Source: Sporisorium sorghi
Taxonomy: Eukaryota; Basidiomycota; Ustilaginomycetes; Ustilaginales; Ustilaginaceae
Direction: 5' to 3'
Assembly: GCA_023212695.1 (NCBI GenBank)
Contig: JALCCG010000174.1
Location: 1 to 46,184, forward strand
Length of the DNA: 46,184 bases
This document shows positions 20,533-29,480 of this stretch, piece after piece. The notes beneath the pieces are model-generated. The model made no database searches, was not told where the DNA came from, and saw only the letters and a program-made list of their open reading frames with translations. Position numbers and translations under genes: made by a program. Position 1 is the first letter of the stretch. Each line of letters begins with the position of its first letter.

Positions 20533-21075
20533 AATCGAAAAGGGCGACATCCTTCTATGACAAGCAACAAAGACCTGCCTGTCTGCTATATTTGGCAGAG
20601 TCGCGGTGTCTCCATCAGCGACCTGATGTGATGATGAGCAAGTCATGAGCTGGGCTGTATCTTGGTCTTTCGTCGTTGTTCGCGTTAAGTGCGCTGAACG
20701 ACGTGCTGTAAAGCCTAACATTTTACAAATAAAATAAAATCGAAAGCTCAGCTTTTTTTCCTCCACACGGGCACTTGAGCTGTGTCCTAAACGCGCCGCG
20801 CTACGGCGGGCAGAGCAGCAGAGAGGCAAACGCAGGCGAGGTGGCGAAACGCGCTTCTCATCAAGGGAAAAGTAACACTTTTCTAGAAGGAAAAGCTCAG
20901 CCGACTCAGTTTCGGACTTGTCATCAGCCTCATCACCACCATCACATCGTCGCAACCATCGTCATCGGTCGCCTTCGCTGTCATCAACCTCCTCGTACTG
21001 AAGCTCCTTGGTCTCATCTGTCCGCGCTTTACACGAACGCCTTTAGAGCAGTATCGTCTGGCGCACTCTCGCGAC
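20533..21075. other. Intergenic region upstream of the RAD51AP1-like gene
   Basis: A 543-bp gap between rightward genes. Around 20720-20760 it is A/T-rich (AATAAAATAAAATCG, then a T run), a likely polyadenylation region for the reductase gene. The rest should be the promoter of the next gene. No other feature seen. Confidence 0.5.
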
Positions 21076-23166
21076 ATGCCATTCACGGGCGCAGGCGACC
21101 AGACCTCACTGCCAATGTCCGCTCCTTGGACACACCACGCAGCAAACACGTCTGCATCCGATCTGGTGTCACTTGCGACACCCGGTGCTGCTGCTACCTG
21201 GCCACCGTCGGCCGCCTCTTCTGCCGTCACTGCATCACACATGGACAGCTCAGCAGCGCCACCCACCACCATCACCGAGATCAACCTCGTCTCATCCCCG
21301 CCCACAAGCCATGGCGCTTCTCCCTCGCGGACGCGCTCTTCGCCGCTGAGGCCGTCGTTTGCAGCAAACGTTCTCGATAGTCCATCCGGCGTGCGCGATG
21401 CTGGAAAGGGCGCGATGGCTTCAATGCAAGGCAAAGTCGCCGCGGCAGCGCAGATGAAAGCATATGTAGCCAACAGCGACCCAGAGGCTGGAGAGCACGG
21501 CGACCACATTGATGGAGCTGGAAGTCCACAGCATCTTCGTTCTCCGTCTCCGCCTCGCTCCAGCCGCAACCAGGACGCGCCCGCCGCTCTCAGCGGCGAA
21601 GATCACGGCTCGTCCGTCTACGTCCAGATCCCAGCGTCTTCTCCATCGGCCCGGCCACCGCGAGAAAGTGGCAGCTCCAAGAGGAAGCCGAAAAAGCAGC
21701 AAACTTGTCGAGGCTCTGACGCTTCTGACGTCGGTGGCGAAGCGTCAGTGGATGACGACGCTGCCTATGCTGCGCAGCTGGCAGCTCAAGAAGAGACACT
21801 CGCGCGTCGTCGCCCTGCTCGAAATGCTCGCAAAGAAGTGAGCTACCTTCCCAATTGCGATCTCGATGGCCGCCCGCTTCCAACGAAGAAACCGAAAGAC
21901 AAGACTAACATCTCACTTGCATCTCCGTCCTCTCTCAAGTCGAAATCTGCATCCAAGGATGCATCAGCAGCCAAGAAAGGCAAGAACAAGCGCAGCTCGA
22001 GAGCTTTTTCGGATGATGACGAGGAAGTGGGAGCCAATGACGGCGGCAGAGCAGGGCCAAGCTCATCGACGAAATCCAAAGGCCAGCAAAGCGATGCCGA
22101 GCTTACTGATGACGATGTCGGCTTCAAAGCGCGAGATCGCAAAAAGTCAAAGGTCAGCAAGTCCATTACAGTGATCAGCGATGATGAGGATGACGAGCAA
22201 GTACAGCGACCAGCATCGCTCAAAAAGGCACAGAAAGATCGTTCGCCTCGTCGGAAGAAGGCGGCGGACGCTGACGAATCTGCACGTGTAAGCGACTCGG
22301 ACCATGACGATGACATTCTGACGCCGCCTGCACCGACGTCGCCACGCCGCTCATCGCGCAAGAGCGTGCCTTCGCCTAAGAAGCAGCAGATGGAAGACGC
22401 GGTCGAAGACAAGGCTAGTAAGAAGGGCAAAGGCAAGAACAAGCAAAAGACATTTGATGTCGATGGCGAGGGAGAAGAAGAGCTCGTTGGCGGGCAAGAT
22501 GCTGCAGACGAGGCGAACGACGACGACGAGCCTCCCAGGAAGTCGAGTAGGAAAGATGCGGCTTCTCGCAAAGCTTCAGATACGGATCAAGTTGCACCGC
22601 CAGAGGAGGAGGAGAAGGCGGACGACGAGGAAGCACAGCATTCTCCCGACAAACCAGCTCCCTCTGCGATCCCATCCACTTTGACCTCCAAACCGACCGA
22701 CACCGCCACGTCAGCCTCCCCCATCGCATCCGCCGCCGCCACCACCACCACCAACTCCACCCCTCGTGCCGCCGCACCCACATCCGTCACAATCAAGCGC
22801 ATCACCACGAGCAGCGGCTCCTCGTCGCCCTCGCCCTCCTCCTCCCCCGCCGCCGCCACCGCCCGCTCGTTCTTCGGCAAGCCGCTCACGTCGCTCCTCA
22901 ACTCCGGCTCCGTGCGACGCCCCGGTCTGACACGCAAGACCAACATCCCCTCCTTGCTCAACCACCGCGGCGCGCCCAAACCGCCGGCGCCCAAGCTCGC
23001 CGTGTCGAAGCGCAGGCTGCAGGACGACGATTACGAGTGGGATGCCGAGTACGAGGCGTTGATCGCGAAGGGGAAGAAGGGGAGTGATGATGAGGATGGG
23101 GAGGAGGATGAGGCGGTGAGGGAGGAGGTGGAGCAAGCGGAGGTTGAGGTTGAGGAGTACGACTGA
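21076..23166 (+). CDS. Low-complexity nuclear protein with possible RAD51AP1-like motifs
   Basis: A 696-residue single-exon protein, mostly disordered: Ser/Pro/Ala-rich N-terminus, many Lys-rich clusters that look like nuclear localisation signals, Asp/Glu blocks, and an acidic C-terminus. Two short segments stand out. RRRPARNARKEVSYLPNCD (about 241-259) resembles the start of vertebrate RAD51AP1 (basic patch followed by V-x-Y). RRPGLTRKTNIPSLL near residue 617 resembles its RAD51-binding C-terminal motif, recalled as GLSR-x-ARVKPLH. A short conserved-looking DDYEWDAEYEALI follows. If right, this would be an accessory factor of Rad51 strand exchange. The motifs are short and the rest carries no fold, so the function is a hypothesis; a generic chromatin protein is the alternative. 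It is convergent with PIG-S (111 bp apart). Confidence 0.55.
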   Translation: MPFTGAGDQTSLPMSAPWTHHAANTSASDLVSLATPGAAATWPPSAASSAVTASHMDSSAAPPTTITEINLVSSPPTSHGASPSRTRSSPLRPSFAANVLDSPSGVRDAGKGAMASMQGKVAAAAQMKAYVANSDPEAGEHGDHIDGAGSPQHLRSPSPPRSSRNQDAPAALSGEDHGSSVYVQIPASSPSARPPRESGSSKRKPKKQQTCRGSDASDVGGEASVDDDAAYAAQLAAQEETLARRRPARNARKEVSYLPNCDLDGRPLPTKKPKDKTNISLASPSSLKSKSASKDASAAKKGKNKRSSRAFSDDDEEVGANDGGRAGPSSSTKSKGQQSDAELTDDDVGFKARDRKKSKVSKSITVISDDEDDEQVQRPASLKKAQKDRSPRRKKAADADESARVSDSDHDDDILTPPAPTSPRRSSRKSVPSPKKQQMEDAVEDKASKKGKGKNKQKTFDVDGEGEEELVGGQDAADEANDDDEPPRKSSRKDAASRKASDTDQVAPPEEEEKADDEEAQHSPDKPAPSAIPSTLTSKPTDTATSASPIASAAATTTTNSTPRAAAPTSVTIKRITTSSGSSSPSPSSSPAAATARSFFGKPLTSLLNSGSVRRPGLTRKTNIPSLLNHRGAPKPPAPKLAVSKRRLQDDDYEWDAEYEALIAKGKKGSDDEDGEEDEAVREEVEQAEVEVEEYD

Positions 23167-23277
23167 TCGCAGACACACAGGCTCAGGGGGCAAAGCTATA
23201 TTCGTGGCTGTAGGGAAATCTATCGTTCAGATTTGATATTGTACAGGAGACGAAAGCCGGGAGCTGTGTGCAGTGTT

Positions 23278-25365
23278 CTAAGTCGACATCCTCGCCCTGA
23301 CCGCCGAGTGGCGCTTCGCCCTCACTCCCCCCTTCTTCCTCCCCGCCATCGCCTCCCTGAGCAGCTTGATCGACGTCACGACCAACGGCACCAGCAGTGG
23401 CGCGAACAGCGGCGTATACACGGCGTACTTGTGCTCGTCCGGGAAGTACAGCAGCCCGAGCATGTCCGGGTTGAAGAACGCGCGGTTGCTGAGCGCGTGT
23501 GCGCTCTTCGCGCTCTGCAGGACTTCATCCAGGCTCTTGCTCGTCGTTGATGTCGGGAGGTTGAGGCTTTGGAGGAGATCGAGGGCGGCCTGGACGTCGC
23601 TCCGGACATTCGGTCCGACGCCGAGGTTTTCGATGCGGTCGACGAGGCGGGTGATGGCGCGTAGCGTGGCGGTTGTCTCGCGCGTGAGTTCGAGGATGCG
23701 CCGCTGCTGCAGCATGGCGAGCGCGATGCGCCGGCGCAGTCTCTGTCCCTCATCTGGGACAGAAACGTCCGGTGGGAGGCCGAGCAGAATCTCGAGCTGG
23801 CGCGCAAACGTGCTGATCGCCTCGAGCACCGCTGGCTGCGGCAGACTCGCCACCCACCCCCGCTCCTGCGCGCTAGTAGCGTCGACCATACCCTTCCCAG
23901 ATGCCTCCTGGTCCGCGTTGACAATCACAATCCCGCCCCATTGCGGGATCAGCCACGCACTCGACCCCTCGTGCACCCCGCCCGTCGCAGGATCCCGGAT
24001 CATCAAAGGCGAATGCGACCGACTCGGGATGTACAGCAGGAAGTGCAGGTCGTGCGTCTGCGCGAGGACGTCGTACGGCCGTTCCGTATCCTGCGAGAAG
24101 TTGCTAGCGGATGGAGAGGGTGGTGGAACGGTCGAGGTGAGACTCCACTCCTGCGAGTTGACGAAGACTTTGAGGTCGTCCCACTCGACGACGTGGCGCG
24201 GTGGCAGCGGTGTTCGTGTTTGCCGGACGACGCGTTGCATGCGCGGCACTTGGATGGTGCGATTGTGGATCTGTTTGACGAGCTTGGTGCGTTTGCCTAC
24301 GGATGCAAGCTGTTGCTCGACCTCGACTTCGTCTTCATCCACTACATCAGCCGCAGCGTCGTCAGTCTCGTCCGCGGGCACCTCAACTTCCACCTCCACC
24401 TCCTCCTCCACCTCCTGATCCACCATAACCTCCTCGTCCACCTCACTCTCCACCACCTCCTCCAGTATCTCGTGCGTCGGCTGGAAGTGCAACGGCGCAA
24501 ACCACTGCACCTGCGTCTCGATGTGGAAATCGTGCAGACTGCTCAACTCGCGCGTAAGCCTCGAAATTGGATCATTGCTGGTCGCCGTCGCATTGTCATT
24601 AGCCAGAGCGTGTATGAGCCAGCTGTCGTACGCCGCACCGTCGGTGATGTCCTGGTTCATGATGCTGAAGACAAGCCGGACGTGTTTGCTGTACTGGATG
24701 ACGCGCGGGTCTTGCTCTGTGTCTGCGATCGATGCAGGGGAGGAGGCGTCGTTTTGCGGGGAGAGAGGCTTGTCGCCTCGGAGGTGGAGAAGCTCTGCAA
24801 CGACTGCGGCGCTGATGGTGTCTGGGACCAGTGGGAGAGAAGATGGGTCTTCGTTGACGGGGATGAAGACGGTCGGGGTGGAATTTTGCTGCGAATAGGC
24901 GTGGTCGCCGTCGTTGTCGGAAGAAGACGAGTCGCTGAGGACTCGAAGGACATAGCGACCTGTCTCTGGATCGATCGGCCCGACTTGATGGGAAGCCGCT
25001 ATTGATCGCGCACTGACATCCCACTGGGTACACTCGAGACTTGCCGCAGCCGGCCACTCGGCTTTCAGCTGCAGACTCTGCTGCACGAGTTGTTCGACCT
25101 CGCCGAGAAAAGTAGCCTGCGCATGCACTCCTTCCGAATCTTGTGGCAGTATCGTTGGATCCACTAGCACTGTGAGGGCTGCTCCAAAAGTGACGGGGCA
25201 CTTTTCCGAATGCCGAAGCGCTTCCACCTGGCGTGTCGGCAATGGCAACCTCTGAATGGTGGTAAGGCGAAGCCAAGATGGGATACTCAACAGCAGAGCG
25301 AGCCAAAAGCAGGTCAAGATGGCGATGCGTGTGCCAAGGCTCTGGAATAAGAGCGGTGTGGCCAT
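23278..25365 (-). CDS. GPI17: GPI transamidase subunit PIG-S (Gpi17)
   Basis: A 695-residue subunit of the ER GPI-transamidase, which swaps a C-terminal signal peptide for a GPI anchor. The architecture fits PIG-S: one N-terminal transmembrane helix (about 13-33), a large lumenal domain, and one near the C-terminus (about 655-675, YTPLFAPLLVPLVVTSIKLL) followed by a basic tail. Conserved stretches include LPQPAVLEAISTFARQLEIL, LGLPPDV, and DMLGLLYFPDEHKYAVYTPL before the last helix. An unusual Val/Glu/Asp repeat insertion (plus-strand region about 24310-24470) sits in the lumenal domain. The start ATG at 25365 directly precedes the signal-anchor helix. It is divergent from the DysF peroxin gene. 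Confidence 0.88.
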   Translation of the reverse strand: MATPLLFQSLGTRIAILTCFWLALLLSIPSWLRLTTIQRLPLPTRQVEALRHSEKCPVTFGAALTVLVDPTILPQDSEGVHAQATFLGEVEQLVQQSLQLKAEWPAAASLECTQWDVSARSIAASHQVGPIDPETGRYVLRVLSDSSSSDNDGDHAYSQQNSTPTVFIPVNEDPSSLPLVPDTISAAVVAELLHLRGDKPLSPQNDASSPASIADTEQDPRVIQYSKHVRLVFSIMNQDITDGAAYDSWLIHALANDNATATSNDPISRLTRELSSLHDFHIETQVQWFAPLHFQPTHEILEEVVESEVDEEVMVDQEVEEEVEVEVEVPADETDDAAADVVDEDEVEVEQQLASVGKRTKLVKQIHNRTIQVPRMQRVVRQTRTPLPPRHVVEWDDLKVFVNSQEWSLTSTVPPPSPSASNFSQDTERPYDVLAQTHDLHFLLYIPSRSHSPLMIRDPATGGVHEGSSAWLIPQWGGIVIVNADQEASGKGMVDATSAQERGWVASLPQPAVLEAISTFARQLEILLGLPPDVSVPDEGQRLRRRIALAMLQQRRILELTRETTATLRAITRLVDRIENLGVGPNVRSDVQAALDLLQSLNLPTSTTSKSLDEVLQSAKSAHALSNRAFFNPDMLGLLYFPDEHKYAVYTPLFAPLLVPLVVTSIKLLREAMAGRKKGGVRAKRHSAVRARMST

Positions 25366-25860
25366 CCTTGATTGACGCCGCCGATGCCGATGCTTCCGTG
25401 TACGAAGAAGAAGAAAGTGGATGAAGGATGAGAGGGAAGAAGGAAGTGTTGGTCGAGATCAACACTTTTGCGACTCAGCTTGGCTCATGCGCGCATTTTC
25501 TTTTTTGATCATTGTGAATTAATAGCGGTGTAACATAGTCAAAATGGGGCAAAAATCTTCTCCACACAGCTCAAAATGGCGCGCTTTCACGCACAGAGGG
25601 ATTTTTCCCAGCAGCAGCAGCAAGCGGCTCATCCGCTCGACTGACATCACAATTCACACGCTGCTGCTGTCTGCCGCCCGTCTTTGGTCGGGCGATCCGA
25701 ACGATGCCTTTTCTGGCTTTGACCCGCGCTTGACTTTCTACAATCACGGTTGCCTTTCCTTTCTATAATCATCCCATCGACGATCTCGACTTGCTTTCCT
25801 TTCCTTTCCTTTCCTTTCTACCTCCATCTCGGTCGATCACTTCGGGCCTACCTGCCAGCC
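25366..25860. promoter_or_regulatory. Divergent promoter, PIG-S / DysF peroxin
   Basis: A 495-bp interval between start codons pointing apart. On the peroxin side lies a pyrimidine tract with five CTTTC units (25794-25818), about 40 bp before its ATG; CT-rich tracts near transcription starts are common in fungal promoters. On the PIG-S side is an AT-rich patch around 25495-25545. No known operator recognised. Confidence 0.6.
25794..25818. repeat. (CTTTC)5 pyrimidine tract
   Basis: Five exact CTTTC units, in the leader or core promoter of the DysF peroxin gene. A further partial CCTTTCCTTTC lies at about 25753-25763. Confidence 0.9.
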
Positions 25861-28113
25861 ATGTCGTCGACGACACCATCCTCAACCACCGCAACGCCGG
25901 TCAAAAAGGAAAAGGACACCGCTGTTGCTTCACCCGCACCGCCTTCGCTCGTGACTTCGTCGTCACGCATCCCGTCCACATCCACAACCTTCTCGTCACT
26001 CTCGGCCAGCTTCGAACCGCTCTCGTCGTCCGAGATCCTCGAACGCGTTCCTAGCCCCGTCGTGCGTCTCGCTGCCGCGCTCGGCCCGGCCATCCATGGC
26101 TTCCACCGCTTCATCCGCCTGGCTACATGGACGGGGGGCAAGAACTCCAACTCGTCGTCCATGCTGCTGCTCGTCTCGTTCTGGTTGATATGCGCCTTTG
26201 GATACGAGTTCTTGCGTTACGCGCCGCAACTGGTTATTCTCGGCTGGATCGGCTACGCGGGCATCCGGAGGCAGCTGGCGTTTGCAAGGCCTCGTACCCA
26301 TTCTCCCGCCAAACTCATCGAGAAGCACGACGTCGTTTCCGCCGCTTCGCTCAACGCGACGCTGCTCGAGCTGTCTGAGCTGGCCGACTTTTTCTCGTCG
26401 CTGCGAAGGAACGTGCTCGTGCCTGCAGTGCAGCTCGTCTCCTGGGATCCGAGTCCGATGAACACCAAGGCGGTTGCTGCTTTCCTCATTCTCACTTGGC
26501 CGTTGTGGCTCCTCGCCTTCCTGCCGTTGAGGGAGACGGGCTTCCCCAGCCTCGTGCTTCCTATCTCTGGCGCTGGCATCGTCGCTGCCATCACTAAGTG
26601 GAACCTCTTTGTCTACCATCAGATCCTCAAACTCATCGGTCCGGAACACATTGCCGCGGCACACGCCAAAGCAGCACCGCTCTATGCCCACTACGACCAC
26701 CTCTCTGCCCTCGTCGCCAAGACGCCGCTTCCTGTCGTGTACGCCCATCTCGCCCATCTCGCCTCGCGCGTTAAATGGGAGCAGTGGACCGAGTTCAACC
26801 TGACGCTCTTGCCTCCATACCCGATCGGCGCACTGACCGTCCGCAGTCTGGTGTGTTTCGTGGGCACACTTGCGCTCACGTGGTGCTCGCCATGGTGCAG
26901 CCTGTTCCGCCAAGCCGTGTGGAAGAGTGCCACCATCCGCCGCATCGTTCGCGGCACCGGTCGGCTGCTTAGCGGACAGACCTCGGCGCGCGATGCATAC
27001 GGCAAGGGCAACCTCGACGACGAGTGGGCGCACGGCCTGTACCACGACGACGGCTCCGAGCTGCTTTCTGCAAGCAGCAAGGCTAAGAAGGACTCGTCCG
27101 CCGCATCCGCCGCTGCCGGTGCGGGTGGAGCCAAGACCAAAGCAGGCAACGCGCAGGAGGACAAAGTGGTGCGACACGAAGACGTTGTCTACCAATTCTC
27201 GATCTTCGAGAACCAACGCTGGTGGGTCGGCCTCGACTGGACCGCCGCTCTCTTGCCGCAAGAACGCCCCTCGTGGTCGGACGAATCCAACAACCCCGTC
27301 TCGCCCCCATCGTCGTTCAGCTTGCCCGCGACCAAGATCATGCTCACACCCGCACCCACCGCCTCGGACCCGAAAGCCTTCACGCGCCGCACGATCAAGT
27401 GGCAGTGGGTGGACCCGGAATGGTCGATCGCCGGCGTCTCATCCCGCGGCTACTACCCGTCCTCCACGGTGTACAAGGGCAGCGCCAAGGACGCCGCCAT
27501 CAAATCCGCCCATGCGGTGGGCGACAAAGACGCGCTAGCTGCGGCCAAGCAGGGCTACCTGGGCGACGCGCTCAACCGCATCCGCGCCAAGACGTCTTCC
27601 GGCGGCAGCGAAAAGGTGGATGGCGACGACGTCGGCGATGTCGGCTCTACCGCGCATCGCGTCGACGGCGGAGAGGACCATGGGGAGCCCGAGTGGGATG
27701 TCGACGCTGAAGGCTGGCAGTACGGCGACAATGCGTGGGAGAAGATGTCCAAGAAGAGCGGGATGGGAAGGTATACGAGGCGGCGCAAGTGGGTGCGTCG
27801 TGCGGTGCTGCTCGAGGTGGTCGAGTATGGTATTCACGGTCCGAGCCCTGCGTCGGCGAGCCCGCCTAGTACGCCGGCTGCAGCGGGAGCGTCGAACGGT
27901 GCTGGGGCGGCGAAGAAGGGCGGAGAGGACAAGTCGCTGGTGGTGGACGATGGGCATAAGGTGGATGGGCTGGACTCGGCGGTGGAGCCCAAGGTGGATA
28001 CGGATGTGGTGGCGGCTAGCACGACGGCGGTGGGGGACGAGGGTGCGGAAGTGGCGTGGTTGGGGGGAAAGAGGGCTAGCATTTCGGATGGGCTGGCCAA
28101 GGCTGCGCAATGA
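25861..28113 (+). CDS. Peroxin/DysF-domain membrane protein (Pex24/Pex28-Pex32 family)
   Basis: A 750-residue single-exon protein of the fungal peroxisomal integral membrane family that controls peroxisome size, number and ER-peroxisome contacts. The N-terminal half has hydrophobic segments (about 102-130, 205-245, 320-340) forming a reticulon-like membrane region. The C-terminal half holds both parts of the DysF domain: FENQRWWVGLDWTAALLP with PSWSD (about 448-472), then IKWQWVDPEWSI, and finally EGWQYGDNAWEKM and RYTRRRKWVRRAVLLEVVE (about 618-656). The spacer between the halves is Gly/Ala/Lys-rich, and the last ~90 residues are disordered. I chose the ATG at 25861 (GCCATGTC); the open frame upstream translates a promoter pyrimidine tract. 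Which family member it is cannot be told. Confidence 0.88.
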   Translation: MSSTTPSSTTATPVKKEKDTAVASPAPPSLVTSSSRIPSTSTTFSSLSASFEPLSSSEILERVPSPVVRLAAALGPAIHGFHRFIRLATWTGGKNSNSSSMLLLVSFWLICAFGYEFLRYAPQLVILGWIGYAGIRRQLAFARPRTHSPAKLIEKHDVVSAASLNATLLELSELADFFSSLRRNVLVPAVQLVSWDPSPMNTKAVAAFLILTWPLWLLAFLPLRETGFPSLVLPISGAGIVAAITKWNLFVYHQILKLIGPEHIAAAHAKAAPLYAHYDHLSALVAKTPLPVVYAHLAHLASRVKWEQWTEFNLTLLPPYPIGALTVRSLVCFVGTLALTWCSPWCSLFRQAVWKSATIRRIVRGTGRLLSGQTSARDAYGKGNLDDEWAHGLYHDDGSELLSASSKAKKDSSAASAAAGAGGAKTKAGNAQEDKVVRHEDVVYQFSIFENQRWWVGLDWTAALLPQERPSWSDESNNPVSPPSSFSLPATKIMLTPAPTASDPKAFTRRTIKWQWVDPEWSIAGVSSRGYYPSSTVYKGSAKDAAIKSAHAVGDKDALAAAKQGYLGDALNRIRAKTSSGGSEKVDGDDVGDVGSTAHRVDGGEDHGEPEWDVDAEGWQYGDNAWEKMSKKSGMGRYTRRRKWVRRAVLLEVVEYGIHGPSPASASPPSTPAAAGASNGAGAAKKGGEDKSLVVDDGHKVDGLDSAVEPKVDTDVVAASTTAVGDEGAEVAWLGGKRASISDGLAKAAQ

Positions 28114-28283
28114 CCGGCGAAGCAGGGGACGGTCTGCCATGCACACACTCACAGTTTGACCATCTAAACTTCTTCCACAACTCAATCTGTGTCGCAATGA
28201 CCAATGCACAATCGCACCAACACAGTGTCAACTTTGCCAAAAAGTCTCTTTTTGAATTCACCTCCTCATCATCTCCATCCTGT

Positions 28284-29187
28284 CTAACTCCTAACCGTCG
28301 CAACAGCAACGCTCCCCAAACTCCTCCGCATCTCAGCCTGGTCCACGTCGTGACTATCCTCGACACACCCCCACCTGTCGATCTGGCTCTGCACCTCGAC
28401 TTCCGCCGCCTTCGCGGCCGCCTCGACGTCCAGATGTCCACTGACGAGGGCTACGCTGATGAGGAACGACTTTGTGAGCATAACGCTGCGCTCGAATGCG
28501 GCGAGGTCGAAGGCGTCGAGTGTCGAAAGGTGGGTTGCGAAGGTGGGGAGGGTTTCCGGAGGGTGGTTGTTGTTGAGGAGTGATGTGAATGGGGTTATGG
28601 CTGTGGAGTAGGTGGTGTTGATGTGGTTTAGGAGGGGTGTCCAGTGTGTGTTTTGGAGGGTGACGAGAGTTTGTGGCGTTGGTTCTTGGAAGCTGTTGTT
28701 CACATTGAAATGTCAGTGACACTGTTCTCCTCCTCTAATTGGGGGAAAGGTGGACTTACCAGATGGTCTCGTTCTCCAAATAGCGCAGCAAGTCCGCCTC
28801 GATGCCTTGGCGCTCCTTGGCGTCGCTGCAGCCCTCCAGCGCGCGCGCCGCGAGGCTCGTCAGCGGCAGCGTGTGGGGCTTGAGCACGCTCCCCTGCTCG
28901 CTCCACTCCTGCGCGATGCAGCTCGCCAGCAGCTCGCGCTCGCGTGGAATCACGATGGATTGCCCCGAGGGCGTGCGGATAGACCGCCCGTCCAGCAGGA
29001 TCTGGAAGCCGGGGACGGACGAGGAGGGTGGAGAGAGGGTGACCGTCTTCCAGAAACGCGACTTGAGGCGTTCGGCCCGGTTCAGCGCCGCTTCTTCGAG
29101 CGTGACGCGTGTCGTGTGCAACGCAGAGGGGCGCGGAAGGGAGGAAAGTAGGCGGACGGCCGGGCGGCCCGTAGTCAGGGCGAACAT
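28284..29187 (-). CDS. ATP12: ATP12, mitochondrial F1-ATPase assembly chaperone (spliced)
   Basis: Two exons on the minus strand, 29187-28760 and 28692-28284, give 278 residues. The 67-nt intron has GTAAGT, CTGAC and CAG, and the splice creates a Cys codon, giving YLENETICFQEPTPQTLV, which matches the family's conserved D/E-T-x-C-F region. Atp12 binds the F1 alpha subunit in the mitochondrial matrix before the hexamer forms. The N-terminus (MFALTTGRPAVRLLSSLPRP) is basic and hydroxylated, a likely targeting presequence. Conserved stretches include LLDGRSIRTPSG, LLASCIAQEWSEQG and LPLTSLAARALEG. The ATG at 29187 is chosen because the frame upstream begins with TTG and encodes non-conserved sequence. 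It is convergent with the peroxin gene. Confidence 0.93.
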
Positions 29188-29480
29188 CGTGCGTGGTGAT
29201 AAAGGGAAGGGGCGTGTGTGGTAAGGAGAGGACGAGGAGGAAAGGGTCGGTGACCGGCGAGAAAAGCTTTCTTCCTCTGGTCTTCGCGCGCGCCGATTCC
29301 CGGATTTCCGCAAAGTCGTTCACTGCAGATCTAACAAATTCGAGATGGCGCCCGCTCCTTCTCAACCTCCTCGACCTCTTCATTCTTCTGCCCAGCCACA
29401 CTTACCCCTCATTCCTTCTCAGCACCACAATCACTTCGCTCGCATCACCCTCGCGCACAGCCGAAAGGGGTATATTCACG

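Noticed and set aside
25996..27261. Long minus-strand open frame (421 codons)
   Set aside because: Antisense shadow of the DysF peroxin gene; composition (Arg/Glu/Gln-rich) and lack of motifs fit a codon-bias artefact.
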